From positions 3,875 through 67,874 of the forward strand of contig JBKEDF010000026.1 of assembly GCA_047975325.1 (NCBI GenBank): DNA of 64,000 nucleotides, read 5' to 3'. A model generated the notes under the pieces. It saw nothing but the letters and a program-made list of their open reading frames with translations, did no database searches and had not been told where the DNA came from. Position 1 is the stretch's first letter. Each line of letters begins with the position of its first letter. Of the stretch, positions 18,738-27,529 are shown one piece after another. The translations under genes were made by a program, and so were the position numbers. This stretch comes from JBKEDF01 sp047975325. GTDB lineage: Bacteria; Pseudomonadota; Alphaproteobacteria; Rhodobacterales; Rhodobacteraceae.

Positions 18738-20105
18738 ATGGCGAAATCCTCCCCCGTCTTTTCCTGTTCCGCCTGTGGAGCCAGCCATTCCAAATGGGCC
18801 GGGCGCTGCGATGCCTGTGGCGCCTGGAACACCATTGCCGAAGAAGCGCCGCTTTCAAGCGGGCCCAAGGCAATCCGGGGCAAGGGTCGCAGCATTGCCC
18901 TGACGGATCTGGCCACCACCGGCACCCCGCCCCCCCGCGCAGCTTCCGGACTGGAGGAATTCGACCGGGTTCTGGGCGGCGGCCTTGTGCCCGCTTCGGC
19001 CATTCTGGTGGGGGGCGATCCCGGTATCGGAAAATCCACCCTGCTTTTGCAGGCCACGGCACAATTCGCCCGCAACGGTTTGAAATCCATCTATATCTCG
19101 GGGGAGGAGGCAACCGCCCAGGTTCAGATGCGCGCGCAGCGGCTTGGACTTGGGGATGCCCGGGTGGCCCTTGGCGCCGAAACGAACCTGCGCGATATCC
19201 TGACCACACTCGATACCGAACGTCCCGATCTTGCGGTCATCGATTCGATCCAGACCATGTGGCTCGACACGGTGGAAAGCGCACCGGGTTCGGTATCGCA
19301 GGTCCGCGCGGCAGCGCATGAGCTGGTCAATTTCGCCAAGCGCCGCAATGTTGCCGTGGTACTGGTGGGCCATGTCACCAAGGAAGGGCAAATCGCAGGC
19401 CCCCGCGTGGTGGAACACATGGTCGATACCGTCCTTTATTTCGAAGGCGAACGCGGCCATCACTTCCGTATCCTGCGCGCGGTCAAGAACCGATACGGCC
19501 CGGCAGCGGAAATCGGGGTTTTCGAAATGACGGGCGACGGGTTGGCGCAGGTCACCAACCCGTCGGCACTTTTCCTTTCGGATCGTGACAAGCCCGCCCC
19601 GGGCGCTGCGGTCTTTGCCGGGATCGAAGGAACACGCCCGGTTCTGACGGAAATCCAGGCGCTTGTCGCCCCTTCGCCGCTCGGCACCCCCCGCCGTACG
19701 GTGGTTGGCCTTGATTCGGGGCGGCTTTCGACAATCCTTGCGGTGCTTGAGGCGCGTTGCGGCATTCCCTTCACGGGGCTTGATGTATTCCTGAACGTGG
19801 CCGGCGGAATGCGCGTTTCCGAACCCGCCGCCGATCTGGCCGTGGCCGCCGCCCTTTTGAGCGCGCGGGAGGATGTTTCCCTCCCCCCCGATCTGGTCCT
19901 GTTCGGCGAAATCAGCCTTTCCGGGGCCTTGCGGCCCGTTGCACAAACCGAAAACAGGTTGAAAGAGGCGCTGAAACTTGGTTTTTCACAGGCAATCGCG
20001 CCAAGCAGGTCGAAACTGGCCGGACTGGATGGTATGAGGCTGCAGCAGATGCCGGATCTGACCGCCTTTGTCGGAGAAATCTTCGGGGCCGGTCAGACCC
20101 CTTGA
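18738..20105 (+). CDS. radA: DNA repair protein RadA
   Basis: A 455-residue RadA. The N-terminal zinc finger has four cysteines at 10, 13, 24 and 27. A RecA-like ATPase follows with Walker A GGDPGIGKST near residues 92-101, then the RadA-specific KNRYGPA motif and a Lon-protease-like C-terminal domain (SGRLSTILAVLEAR, NVAGGMRV). RadA is a hexameric helicase-like branch-migration factor in homologous recombination. It begins 11 bases after the PqiA-like gene, consistent with cotranscription. Confidence 0.96.
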   Translation: MAKSSPVFSCSACGASHSKWAGRCDACGAWNTIAEEAPLSSGPKAIRGKGRSIALTDLATTGTPPPRAASGLEEFDRVLGGGLVPASAILVGGDPGIGKSTLLLQATAQFARNGLKSIYISGEEATAQVQMRAQRLGLGDARVALGAETNLRDILTTLDTERPDLAVIDSIQTMWLDTVESAPGSVSQVRAAAHELVNFAKRRNVAVVLVGHVTKEGQIAGPRVVEHMVDTVLYFEGERGHHFRILRAVKNRYGPAAEIGVFEMTGDGLAQVTNPSALFLSDRDKPAPGAAVFAGIEGTRPVLTEIQALVAPSPLGTPRRTVVGLDSGRLSTILAVLEARCGIPFTGLDVFLNVAGGMRVSEPAADLAVAAALLSAREDVSLPPDLVLFGEISLSGALRPVAQTENRLKEALKLGFSQAIAPSRSKLAGLDGMRLQQMPDLTAFVGEIFGAGQTP

Positions 20106-20117
20106 GAGGAGCAGGAA

Positions 20118-20687
20118 ATGGAAGGCTTTACCCTTGTGGATGGTGTGGTGGCGGTTGTCATCGTGCTTTCGGCAATCCTTGCCTATTCGCGCGGGCTGGT
20201 GCGGGAAAGTCTGGCCATTGCCGGTTGGATCGGGGCGGCAGTGCTCGCCTATGTTTTCGCGGCACAGGTCCAACCGCTGGTCAAGGAAATCCCCGTGGTC
20301 GGCGATATGCTGCGCGACAGTTGCGAACTGTCCGTCATCGCCTCTTTCGCCCTGGTTTTCGCCATCGGGCTGGTGCTGGCCGCACTTTTCACACCACTTT
20401 TGTCAACGGCGGTGCAACGGTCGGTCCTGGGTGGGCTGGATCAGGGATTGGGGTTCCTGTTCGGTGTGGTGCGCGGGGTTCTTCTGGTGGCGGTGGCCTT
20501 TATCGTCTATGATCGTGCCGTGGCAGCCAACACCATAGAAATGGTTGATAATTCGCGCTCCGCCCGGGTTTTTGCCTCGCTTCAAGGCGGCATTGATGAA
20601 AACATTCCCTCCGATGCGCCGGGCTGGATCGTGGAACGTTATGAATCACTGACCAATGTCTGCCAGGCCCCGGCCGAAACAAACTGA
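20118..20687 (+). CDS. cvpA: CvpA family inner-membrane protein
   Basis: A 189-residue CvpA homologue. Four hydrophobic helices include LVDGVVAVVIVLSAILAYSRG, and the family's LSRGLVRE-like turn appears as YSRGLVRESLAIAGWIGA. CvpA was named for colicin V production in E. coli and is usually next to purF, as here. Its biochemical role is unsettled and is linked to envelope stress tolerance. It follows radA by 12 bases and precedes purF by 79. Confidence 0.9.
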   Translation: MEGFTLVDGVVAVVIVLSAILAYSRGLVRESLAIAGWIGAAVLAYVFAAQVQPLVKEIPVVGDMLRDSCELSVIASFALVFAIGLVLAALFTPLLSTAVQRSVLGGLDQGLGFLFGVVRGVLLVAVAFIVYDRAVAANTIEMVDNSRSARVFASLQGGIDENIPSDAPGWIVERYESLTNVCQAPAETN

Positions 20688-20766
20688 CTTTTCCATCACG
20701 GCGTGACATCTGTGTGACGACACAGTAAACCGGGGGCGCACGCCGCCAACGGATTCGGACCTTGCC

Positions 20767-22227
20767 ATGCGCCCCTTCCTCTCGCACCCGTTCGACGATG
20801 ATAAATTGCAGGAGGAATGCGGGGTTTTCGGGGTAACCGGCGTTGCCGATGCGGCAAATTTCGTGGCCCTGGGCATGCATGCACTGCAACATCGCGGGCA
20901 GGAGGCGGGCGGTATCGTCACCCATGATGCCGATCAGGGTTTCAATTCCGCCCATCGCTTTGGCTATGTGCGCGACAATTTCACCCGATCCGATGTAATG
21001 GCCACCCTGCCCGGCCCGATCGGGATCGGCCATGTGCGCTATTCCACTACCGGCTCGAAAGGCGCCACTGCAATTCGCGATGTGCAGCCTTTCTTTGGTG
21101 AATTTTCGATGGGCGGATGCGCTATTGCCCATAACGGCAATATCACCAACGCCGCGCAGCTTCGCCGCGAATTGATCGAACGTGGTTCCATCTTTCAATC
21201 CTCATCGGACAGTGAATGCATCATCCATCTGATGGCGCGTTCGATTCAGCGCAATATCTCCGAACGGCTGAAGGATGCGCTGCGCCGGGTGGAAGGGGCT
21301 TTTTCCGTTATCGCAATGACCCGGACCAAGCTGATCGGAGTGCGTGATCCCCTGGGCGTGCGCCCGCTGGTTCTGGGCAAGATCGGCGATGGCTGGGCAC
21401 TTTCCTCGGAAACCTGCGGGCTCGATATCATCGGCGCGGAATTCGTGCGGGAAATTGAACCGGGGGAAATGGTAGTCATCGATGGAAAGGGCATCCACAG
21501 CACACAGCCCTTCGGGCCACAGCCTTCACGCTTCTGCATCTTCGAACATGTCTATTTTTCGCGCCCCGATTCCATATTGGGCGGGCGTTCCGTCTATGAA
21601 ACACGCCGCCAGATCGGGGTGGAACTGGCCAAGGAAAACCCGGTGGAGGCCGATCTCGTCTGCCCCGTTCCCGATAGCGGCACCCCTGCGGCAATCGGCT
21701 ATAGCCAGCAATCGGGTATTCCCTATGCGATGGGCATCGTCCGCAACCAGTATATGGGGCGGACCTTCATCGAGCCGACAGAACAGATCCGCAACATGGG
21801 TGTGCGGCTGAAGCTTAATGTCAACCGGGCCCTGATCCGGGGCAAACGGGTCGTTCTGGTGGATGATTCCGTGGTACGGGGGACGACTTCCCGCAAGATC
21901 AAGGATATGATCATCGATGCCGGCGCGCAGGAGGTGCATTTTCGCATCGCATCACCGCCAACGGCCTGGCCCTGCTTTTACGGCGTGGACACGCCGGAAC
22001 GCAGCAAGCTGCTTGCCGCGCGCATGTCGGAAGAGGAGATGCGCGACTGGATCGGCGTCGACAGCCTGAAATTCGTTTCACTGGATGGGCTTTACCGGGC
22101 GGCGGGTGAGGCGAAGGGCCGCGATCCGAAGGCGCCGCGCTATTGCGATGCCTGTTTCTCCGGCGAATACCCCGTCATCCCCTCCGATATGGTCGAGCGT
22201 GGATTTGAATTGAAGGCCGCCGAATAA
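20767..22227 (+). CDS. purF: Amidophosphoribosyltransferase
   Basis: A 486-residue PurF that commits PRPP to purine synthesis. The class-II glutaminase domain begins at C18 (EECGVFGV); the residues before it are the short propeptide removed to expose the nucleophile cysteine. HRGQEAGGI and SSDSECI are conserved glutaminase motifs. The C-terminal phosphoribosyltransferase domain has the PRPP loop VVLVDDSVVRGTT. Cysteines near the C-terminus (YCDACFSGEYP) fit the iron-sulfur-cluster type of PurF. It follows cvpA in the same orientation. Confidence 0.97.
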   Translation: MRPFLSHPFDDDKLQEECGVFGVTGVADAANFVALGMHALQHRGQEAGGIVTHDADQGFNSAHRFGYVRDNFTRSDVMATLPGPIGIGHVRYSTTGSKGATAIRDVQPFFGEFSMGGCAIAHNGNITNAAQLRRELIERGSIFQSSSDSECIIHLMARSIQRNISERLKDALRRVEGAFSVIAMTRTKLIGVRDPLGVRPLVLGKIGDGWALSSETCGLDIIGAEFVREIEPGEMVVIDGKGIHSTQPFGPQPSRFCIFEHVYFSRPDSILGGRSVYETRRQIGVELAKENPVEADLVCPVPDSGTPAAIGYSQQSGIPYAMGIVRNQYMGRTFIEPTEQIRNMGVRLKLNVNRALIRGKRVVLVDDSVVRGTTSRKIKDMIIDAGAQEVHFRIASPPTAWPCFYGVDTPERSKLLAARMSEEEMRDWIGVDSLKFVSLDGLYRAAGEAKGRDPKAPRYCDACFSGEYPVIPSDMVERGFELKAAE

Positions 22228-22305
22228 CCCATTCATATAATTTACCAATTTCCTGGGTCCACAATGGCTTTGACTGCAGCGATCCAGCATCCGGAAGGCC
22301 CTGCC

Positions 22306-22956
22306 ATGACCCAGAATATCGCCCTCGTTACCGGTGCCACACGTGGCCTCGGCGCTGCCCTGACCCAGGAACTTGCCTCACGCGGCTGGCATGTTGTGGC
22401 CGTGGGACGTACCACTGGCGCCCTAGAGGAACTTGACGATCAATGCAGGGCCGAAAAGGCCCCCGGCGCGCTGACGCTTGCGCCGATGGATATCACCCAG
22501 GATGATGCCATGCGCCATCTCTGCCGGTCGATCCATGACCGCTGGGGTGGGCTCAATCTCTGGGCGCATTGCGCGATCCACGCGGCCCCCCTTTCCCCGG
22601 CCGGGCATATCGACCCCAAGGATCTGGAAAAGTCGCTCAGCTGCAATCTGCGCGCCACCGGGGGCCTGATCGCAATGGTCGAACCGCTTTTGCGCGCGGG
22701 TCAAGGTCAGGCGATTTTCTTTGACGATCCGCGCGGGGGCGAACCGTTTTTCGGGGCTTATGGGGCAAGCAAGGCAGGCCAGATGGCGCTTGCACGATCC
22801 TGGGCTGCCGAAACCCGGCGCACCGGACCACAGGTCCGGATCCTGACACCCAACCCCATGCCGACAGCGACCCGCGCAAGGTTTTTTCCCGGTGAAGACC
22901 GAACACCCCTCACCTCAGCGCGCGACGAAGCACGCCGGATGGTGAACAGTCTTTGA
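22306..22956 (+). CDS. SDR family NAD(P)-dependent oxidoreductase
   Basis: A 216-residue classical short-chain dehydrogenase/reductase. The nucleotide motif TGATRGLG is at residues 9-16 and the catalytic Y152xxxK156 (YGASK) is present. The usual active-site serine is hard to place; the segment before the tyrosine reads AIFFDDPRGGEPFFGA, so it may be altered. The start at 22306 puts the Rossmann strand at the N-terminus; the ATG at 22264 would add 14 residues. It follows purF and is convergent with ybgC. The substrate is unknown. Confidence 0.83.
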   Translation: MTQNIALVTGATRGLGAALTQELASRGWHVVAVGRTTGALEELDDQCRAEKAPGALTLAPMDITQDDAMRHLCRSIHDRWGGLNLWAHCAIHAAPLSPAGHIDPKDLEKSLSCNLRATGGLIAMVEPLLRAGQGQAIFFDDPRGGEPFFGAYGASKAGQMALARSWAAETRRTGPQVRILTPNPMPTATRARFFPGEDRTPLTSARDEARRMVNSL

Positions 22957-22965
22957 GGTCAGCAC

Positions 22966-23388
22966 CTATCCGGCCACATCCCGAAGCGCCGCCCGCAATG
23001 CCCGGGGCAGCCGCACCGGTCCCTCACCTGCAAGGCAGACCAGGGTTACACGGGCCCGAAATAGTGTTTCCGTCTCCCTCAACACAGCCTGATCCAGCAG
23101 GAGACGGGCACCACGCAATTCCGCCAGGGACGTCTCCACCACCAGCCTGTCATCAAAACGGGCAGGGTTGAGGTAATCGGCTTCAAGTCGTCGAACAGCG
23201 AAAACAAGGCCCTGTTCCCGTTTCAGGCGGGATTGGTCTATGCCCAGATCACGCACCCATTCGCTTCGCCCGCGTTCAATGAATTTCAGGTAATTGGCGT
23301 AATAGACAATCCCGGCAAGATCGGTGTCCTCATAATAGACGCGCAATGAAAACCGGTGCGGTGCGGGTTGGGCGGAACTACTGGTCAT
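22966..23388 (-). CDS. ybgC: Tol-Pal system-associated acyl-CoA thioesterase (YbgC)
   Basis: A 140-residue hotdog-fold thioesterase with the YbgC active-site segment VYYEDTDLAGIVYYANYLKF, including the catalytic aspartate, and IERGRSEW after it. It hydrolyses short-chain or ACP-bound acyl thioesters. In many proteobacteria it opens the tolQRAB operon; here it is the last minus-strand gene and no tol genes follow. It overlaps the upstream hypothetical gene by four bases (ATGA). Confidence 0.92.
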   Translation of the reverse strand: MTSSSAQPAPHRFSLRVYYEDTDLAGIVYYANYLKFIERGRSEWVRDLGIDQSRLKREQGLVFAVRRLEADYLNPARFDDRLVVETSLAELRGARLLLDQAVLRETETLFRARVTLVCLAGEGPVRLPRALRAALRDVAG

Positions 23389-24026
23389 GCCTGTCCTTTC
23401 TCCGCCAGGGTGAGCCGCGCCGCCAGCCGCAACGCATGGGCGGGGTCCTGATCAACCGCAGGCATGACGGGATCATAGCCCACGCGGATCAATGCACCGA
23501 TTTCAGGACGCAGGATCACCGTTCCGCCGGCCTGGGCCAGCGGTGATTTTTCGGCAAAGGCCTGTTCGGACCACAGCAAAATGATCTGCGCCACCTGATT
23601 AAGCGCGAGCGTCTCTGCCGGAAGTGCCGCCAGCGCCTTGTCCATCCGCAGGAAAACAAAAGCTGCGCGGATCGCCCCGGCTTCATCGAAACGGAAAATC
23701 CGATACTGGTTTGCCCCGGCTGCCTCCAGCCGCGCGCAAAGCGAGGCAAGATCGGGGATCATCCGATCCAGATTGGGGACCTCGGGCAATTCATCCCATT
23801 CCCGAAAGAAAAAGATCATCAGGTTGACACCAAGCTCCGGGTCCATTTCGGCCATCTGGTGGCCAGCCAGCGCCACAACTGCCTCAACCGCGCCCTTGAC
23901 CGTGGCAAGCGTGGCATCTTCAACCCCGAAGACCACCGGTACAATGGGCCGACCCCAGCGGGCAAAAAGATATTGCCCGTCGGCACGGGTAAAATACCGC
24001 GCAACGTCCTTATGGTTCATCGGCAT
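23385..24026 (-). CDS. Conserved hypothetical protein between ruvB and ybgC
   Basis: A 213-residue soluble protein with no family I can name. It is acidic, has no signal peptide or membrane helix, and has recognisable blocks such as VARYFTRADGQYLFARWGRPIVP and DPELGVNLMIFFF. The start at 24026 is chosen because AAAGGAAA lies just upstream; an ATG nine codons earlier (24053) is possible. It is coupled by a four-base overlap to ybgC and lies 100 bases downstream of ruvB, so it is likely part of the ruvCAB transcript. Confidence 0.75.
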   Translation of the reverse strand: MPMNHKDVARYFTRADGQYLFARWGRPIVPVVFGVEDATLATVKGAVEAVVALAGHQMAEMDPELGVNLMIFFFREWDELPEVPNLDRMIPDLASLCARLEAAGANQYRIFRFDEAGAIRAAFVFLRMDKALAALPAETLALNQVAQIILLWSEQAFAEKSPLAQAGGTVILRPEIGALIRVGYDPVMPAVDQDPAHALRLAARLTLAEKGQA

Positions 24027-24128
24027 ATCCGTTTCCTTTTGGCCTGTAGCCAAAGCGTTATAACGCCTTGCGGCTGCGGTGAAACAGGCAGCAGACGGGA
24101 AAACAGGGCCTTCATGACACCCCTCTTT

Positions 24129-25160
24129 TCAATCCTCGAACAAACGGGCCTGATCTTCGGAGGTACGCGGCGGGGCCAACCCCAAATGGCGCCAGGCACG
24201 CGCCGCAAGCATCCGTCCACGCGGCGTACGCTGGATCAGCCCCTGTTGCAGCAGATAGGGTTCTATCACCTCTTCAATCGCATCACGCGCCTCCGAAAGC
24301 GCCGCAGCGATGGTTTCCACCCCTACCGGGCCACCACCATAATGTTCCGCCAACAGCCTCAGATACCGTCGGTCGGCCCCATCGAGACCGATATGATCGA
24401 CAGATAGGCGCGTCAGCGCCCGGTCGGCGATTTCCCGGGTCAGACATCCGTCCCCTTCGACCGTCACGAAATCCACCACGCGGCGCAACAATCGCCCGGC
24501 TATCCGCGGCGTCCCCCGCGCGCGGCGGGCAATTTCCCGCGTGCCTTCCGGTTCCGCCTCCACCCCCAACAGCCGGGCGCCCCGGGTCACGATCTGATCG
24601 AGTTCACCTTCGGTATAGAATTGCAATCTTGTCGGGATGCCAAAGCGATCCCGCAATGGCGTTGTCAAAAGCCCCAGGCGCGTCGTCGCACCAACCAATG
24701 TGAATGGCTGCAAATCGATCCGAACGGTACGCGCTGCGGGTCCTTCCCCGATAACCAGATCCAGCGCAAAATCCTCCATGGCGGGATAGAGGACTTCCTC
24801 AACCACCGGGGAAAGACGGTGGATTTCATCGATGAACAGCACATCGCGCGGTTCCAGATTGGTCAGGATCGCCGCCAGATCACCCGCCTTGGCCAGCACC
24901 GGGCCAGAGGTCATGCGAAAGCCCACGCCAAGTTCCCGGGCAATGATCTGTGCCAGCGTCGTCTTGCCCAGCCCCGGGGGGCCATGAAACAGCGTATGGT
25001 CCATGGCCTCGCCGCGCTTGCGGGCACTTTCGATGAAAATGCGCAGATTGGCACGGGCTTCGGCCTGGCCAACAAAATCCTCCAGCGCCTGCGGACGTAA
25101 TGCGCGGTCGGCATCTTCGGGCAGATGATCGGGGCGAAGCGTCGGATCAGGTGTCGTCAT
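24129..25160 (-). CDS. ruvB: Holliday junction branch migration ATPase RuvB
   Basis: A 343-residue AAA+ motor. Signatures include LRPQALEDFVGQ at the start, Walker A GPPGLGKTT, Walker B FIDEIHRLS, sensor GATTRLGLLTTPLRDRFG and the C-terminal winged helix with QQGLIQRTPRGR. Two RuvB hexamers driven by ATP pump DNA through the RuvA-bound Holliday junction. It is 99 bases downstream of ruvA on the same strand. Confidence 0.97.
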   Translation of the reverse strand: MTTPDPTLRPDHLPEDADRALRPQALEDFVGQAEARANLRIFIESARKRGEAMDHTLFHGPPGLGKTTLAQIIARELGVGFRMTSGPVLAKAGDLAAILTNLEPRDVLFIDEIHRLSPVVEEVLYPAMEDFALDLVIGEGPAARTVRIDLQPFTLVGATTRLGLLTTPLRDRFGIPTRLQFYTEGELDQIVTRGARLLGVEAEPEGTREIARRARGTPRIAGRLLRRVVDFVTVEGDGCLTREIADRALTRLSVDHIGLDGADRRYLRLLAEHYGGGPVGVETIAAALSEARDAIEEVIEPYLLQQGLIQRTPRGRMLAARAWRHLGLAPPRTSEDQARLFED

Positions 25161-25259
25161 GCTGGAACAGTCCCCAATGATCTGCGGTGATGCAAGCGGT
25201 CAGGGCTGCAAAACCTGCCGTGCGGGCCTTGTCGCCGGCTGAAGGGAAACCCGCGCAGA

Positions 25260-25949
25260 TCACGATTTTGGCGCAAGCAGTTTCAACGCCGCGCGGATCA
25301 ACGCCGAGGTATCGGCCTCAGGAGCCTCACCGGCGGCCTGCGCCACGGCCTGCGCAGCATCACCCTGCCCGTAACCGAGGTTTATCAAGGCCGAAAGCGC
25401 CTCGGCACTATGGGCGGCACGGCTTTGTGCGGCATTTGGGGCAGAGGGTTTGCGTGATTTCGGGCCGGTGGCAGGTGTGGCCTCGGGGGTCGCCTCCTGC
25501 TGTGTGGCTTCTTCCGTGACAACCGGATTGGCGGCCATGGCCATCACTGCGGGCGCCTTCGATTTCAATTCCAGAACCACACGTTGCGCAATCTTCGGCC
25601 CGACCCCGGGGGCCGCCTGCACCGCCCGGGCATCACCCAACGCGATTGCCTGTGCCACACCTTCCGGCCCAAGCGCGGACAGGATGGCCATCGCCGCCTT
25701 GGCCCCCACCCCCTGCACCGTCACCAGAAGCCGGTGCCATTCCTTTTCCAGAAGAGTCGGAAAACCAAAAAGCTGAAGCAGATCCTCCCGCACCAGAAGT
25801 TCTGTATAAAGTGCTACTGCTTCCCCCACGCCCGGCAGGCCTGCCAGGGTACGATCCGACACATGCACGATATAGCCGACACCGCGCACATCAATCAGCA
25901 CGTGATCGGCCCCACGATATTCCAAACGCCCGGCAATCTTTCCAATCAT
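25260..25949 (-). CDS. ruvA: Holliday junction branch migration protein RuvA
   Basis: A 229-residue RuvA starting MIGKIAGRLEYRG. Domain I is the OB fold, domain II has the helix-hairpin-helix segments VQGVGAKAAMAIL and APGVGPKIAQRVV, and domain III (from about 180) binds RuvB. A proline- and alanine-rich linker of some 40 residues separates domains II and III, longer than in E. coli. The start is set by the OB-fold beginning and by a four-base overlap with ruvC. Confidence 0.96.
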   Translation of the reverse strand: MIGKIAGRLEYRGADHVLIDVRGVGYIVHVSDRTLAGLPGVGEAVALYTELLVREDLLQLFGFPTLLEKEWHRLLVTVQGVGAKAAMAILSALGPEGVAQAIALGDARAVQAAPGVGPKIAQRVVLELKSKAPAVMAMAANPVVTEEATQQEATPEATPATGPKSRKPSAPNAAQSRAAHSAEALSALINLGYGQGDAAQAVAQAAGEAPEADTSALIRAALKLLAPKS

Positions 25950-26470
25950 CCCGCCGCCCTTTGCAACGCGGCCTGCAAGCGGCCCGAGGATTGCAGATGA
26001 TGCGCGTGGCAAATCGCAATGGCCAGCGCATCCGCCGCATCCGCACCCGCAATCTTCACCCCCGGCAGATGCAGTCGCACCATATGATCAACCTGCGCCT
26101 TCGCGGCATGGCCGACCCCGACCACTGTTTTCTTCACCGCATTGGGCGCATATTCACCGATGGCTATTCCGGCCTCGGCAGGAACAAGCAAGGCTATCCC
26201 CCGCGCCTGACCCAACTTCAGCGTCGCCACGCCATCCTTGTTGACAAAGGTATGTTCTACCGCCGCCGCATCGGGCCGGTGTTGCGCCACAACCCCGGTC
26301 AATTGTCGATGGAGGCTCAAAAGTCGTGCCGCCAGATCACCATCCGCAGCCTGGGAATGGCAAATCCCATTTGCCACATGCGTTACCCTGGGGCCTGCGA
26401 CATCAATCACCCCCCAACCAAGGTTTCGCAAACCCGGATCTATGCCCAGAACCCGCAAGACTGCCCTCAT
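25946..26470 (-). CDS. ruvC: Crossover junction endodeoxyribonuclease RuvC
   Basis: A 174-residue RuvC resolvase. Acidic active-site residues are visible in GIDPG (D11), AAVEHTF and DAADALAIAICH. It cuts Holliday junctions symmetrically using magnesium. The ATG at 26470 gives the normal N-terminus; five extra codons to 26485 are not conserved. It is first in the ruvC-ruvA-ruvB operon, which is the order usual in this bacterial class. Confidence 0.96.
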   Translation of the reverse strand: MRAVLRVLGIDPGLRNLGWGVIDVAGPRVTHVANGICHSQAADGDLAARLLSLHRQLTGVVAQHRPDAAAVEHTFVNKDGVATLKLGQARGIALLVPAEAGIAIGEYAPNAVKKTVVGVGHAAKAQVDHMVRLHLPGVKIAGADAADALAIAICHAHHLQSSGRLQAALQRAAG

Positions 26471-26715
26471 TTTTCTTCTGCTCAAGGGCTAGCACGAAAA
26501 GAGAACATTCGCCAAGGGCTTTCACCTGCCCCCGGGAATTCATGCCAGAAACCGACACCCTGCAATTTGTGGCGATTTCAAGGCGACAACCCATGCAAAA
26601 AACGCAAGGCGGAAATACCCGAACGCAGGATTGTCATGCGCATCCAGCCTTACTATTTGGCGACTATCAGAACGCAATGTTGCCCAGATGGGCAGTTTAT
26701 GAAAAGGATAAAGCC

Positions 26716-26931
26716 ATGGCCGCCTATGAAACGAGCCGCCCGGCACCGTTCGGCGCCAGTCACACCCACCGTTTCCTGTCAATCTTCGGAGGGGCCTTCG
26801 AACGGCTCGCCAAGTGGAACGATACGCGCGTTACCCGCAACGCACTTTCCAAACTGTCGGATCGTGAACTGGACGATATCGGCCTTTGCCGCGGTGATAT
26901 CAACCGGATCGGCCAAACCGCCGCTTTCTGA
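26716..26931 (+). CDS. DUF1127 domain small protein
   Basis: A 71-residue protein ending in the DUF1127/YjiS motif: LSKLSDRELDDIGLCRGDI. Such arginine-rich small proteins are abundant in alphaproteobacteria and have been tied to RNA binding and phosphate or stress responses. The specific role here is unknown. The ATG at 26716 follows AAAAGGATAAAG, a good ribosome site. The 245 bases between it and ruvC hold a 5-bp hairpin at 26681-26694 just upstream of the ribosome site. A strong terminator follows, so it is monocistronic. Confidence 0.8.
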   Translation: MAAYETSRPAPFGASHTHRFLSIFGGAFERLAKWNDTRVTRNALSKLSDRELDDIGLCRGDINRIGQTAAF

Positions 26932-26961
26932 GGCCTTCCGCCCGGAAACCGGAAAAGACGC

Positions 26962-26989
26962 AAGACCGCATCCATGGATGCGGTCTTTT
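26962..26989 (+). terminator. Rho-independent terminator after the DUF1127 gene
   Basis: A perfect 12-bp inverted repeat (AAGACCGCATCC, two central bases, GGATGCGGTCTT) ends in TTTT. It starts 30 bases past the stop codon. This is the cleanest intrinsic terminator in the window. Confidence 0.85.
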
Positions 26990-27030
26990 GCATTGTCAAA
27001 CAGCCTGACCGCCCCGCAGGTCTTCGGCGT

Positions 27031-27414
27031 TCAAAGAAACTTTCCACCCGGCAGCAGGATCTGCTCCTTGCCATCCAGGTAAAAGTGCAACGCCCCCGAA
27101 ATCCAGCGCGTCACCGGGTCCGGCGTCATTATCATCGCGCCCAGCCGGTCAAGGCCCTGCCCCGCCTGCATGGCCGAAATGCGCTCGGCATAAAGATCAC
27201 CACCCACATGGTAATGGATCGCGCCTTTCAGTCCACAAATCGCAGCGACGACAAAAATCAGCGGAAACAGAAATCTCAATCGTCTTTTCCGGACTGGCCG
27301 GTGATGGCAGGATCGTCCCAATGTGCCGACCGCCTCAAAACCATGGCCCGCCACCCGGGCCCTCTGAAGGCGCCCCACACGTTCATAAAAGGCAACAAGA
27401 TTTGGGTCCCGCAT
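27031..27414 (-). CDS. Hypothetical membrane-anchored protein
   Basis: A 127-residue protein. A basic stretch (RKRRLRFLFP) precedes one hydrophobic segment (LIFVVAAICGLKGAIHY) near the middle. The C-terminal part (HVGGDLYAERISAMQAG, MIMTPDPVTRWISG) should lie outside the cytoplasm. I recognise no named family. The start at 27414 (MRDPNLVAFYERVGRLQRAR) is preferred to the longer frame from 27477. It is convergent with the DUF1127 gene. Confidence 0.6.
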   Translation of the reverse strand: MRDPNLVAFYERVGRLQRARVAGHGFEAVGTLGRSCHHRPVRKRRLRFLFPLIFVVAAICGLKGAIHYHVGGDLYAERISAMQAGQGLDRLGAMIMTPDPVTRWISGALHFYLDGKEQILLPGGKFL

Positions 27415-27529
27415 AATACCAATCCAGCTTATCAATAACCGCCATTGAAAACCGAAAATGCGGTTTCCCCTGGTCAATATAGCTGGAAGGTTGCAATAAA
27501 ATCAAAATTTTTTGCATATTTTCATGTAT

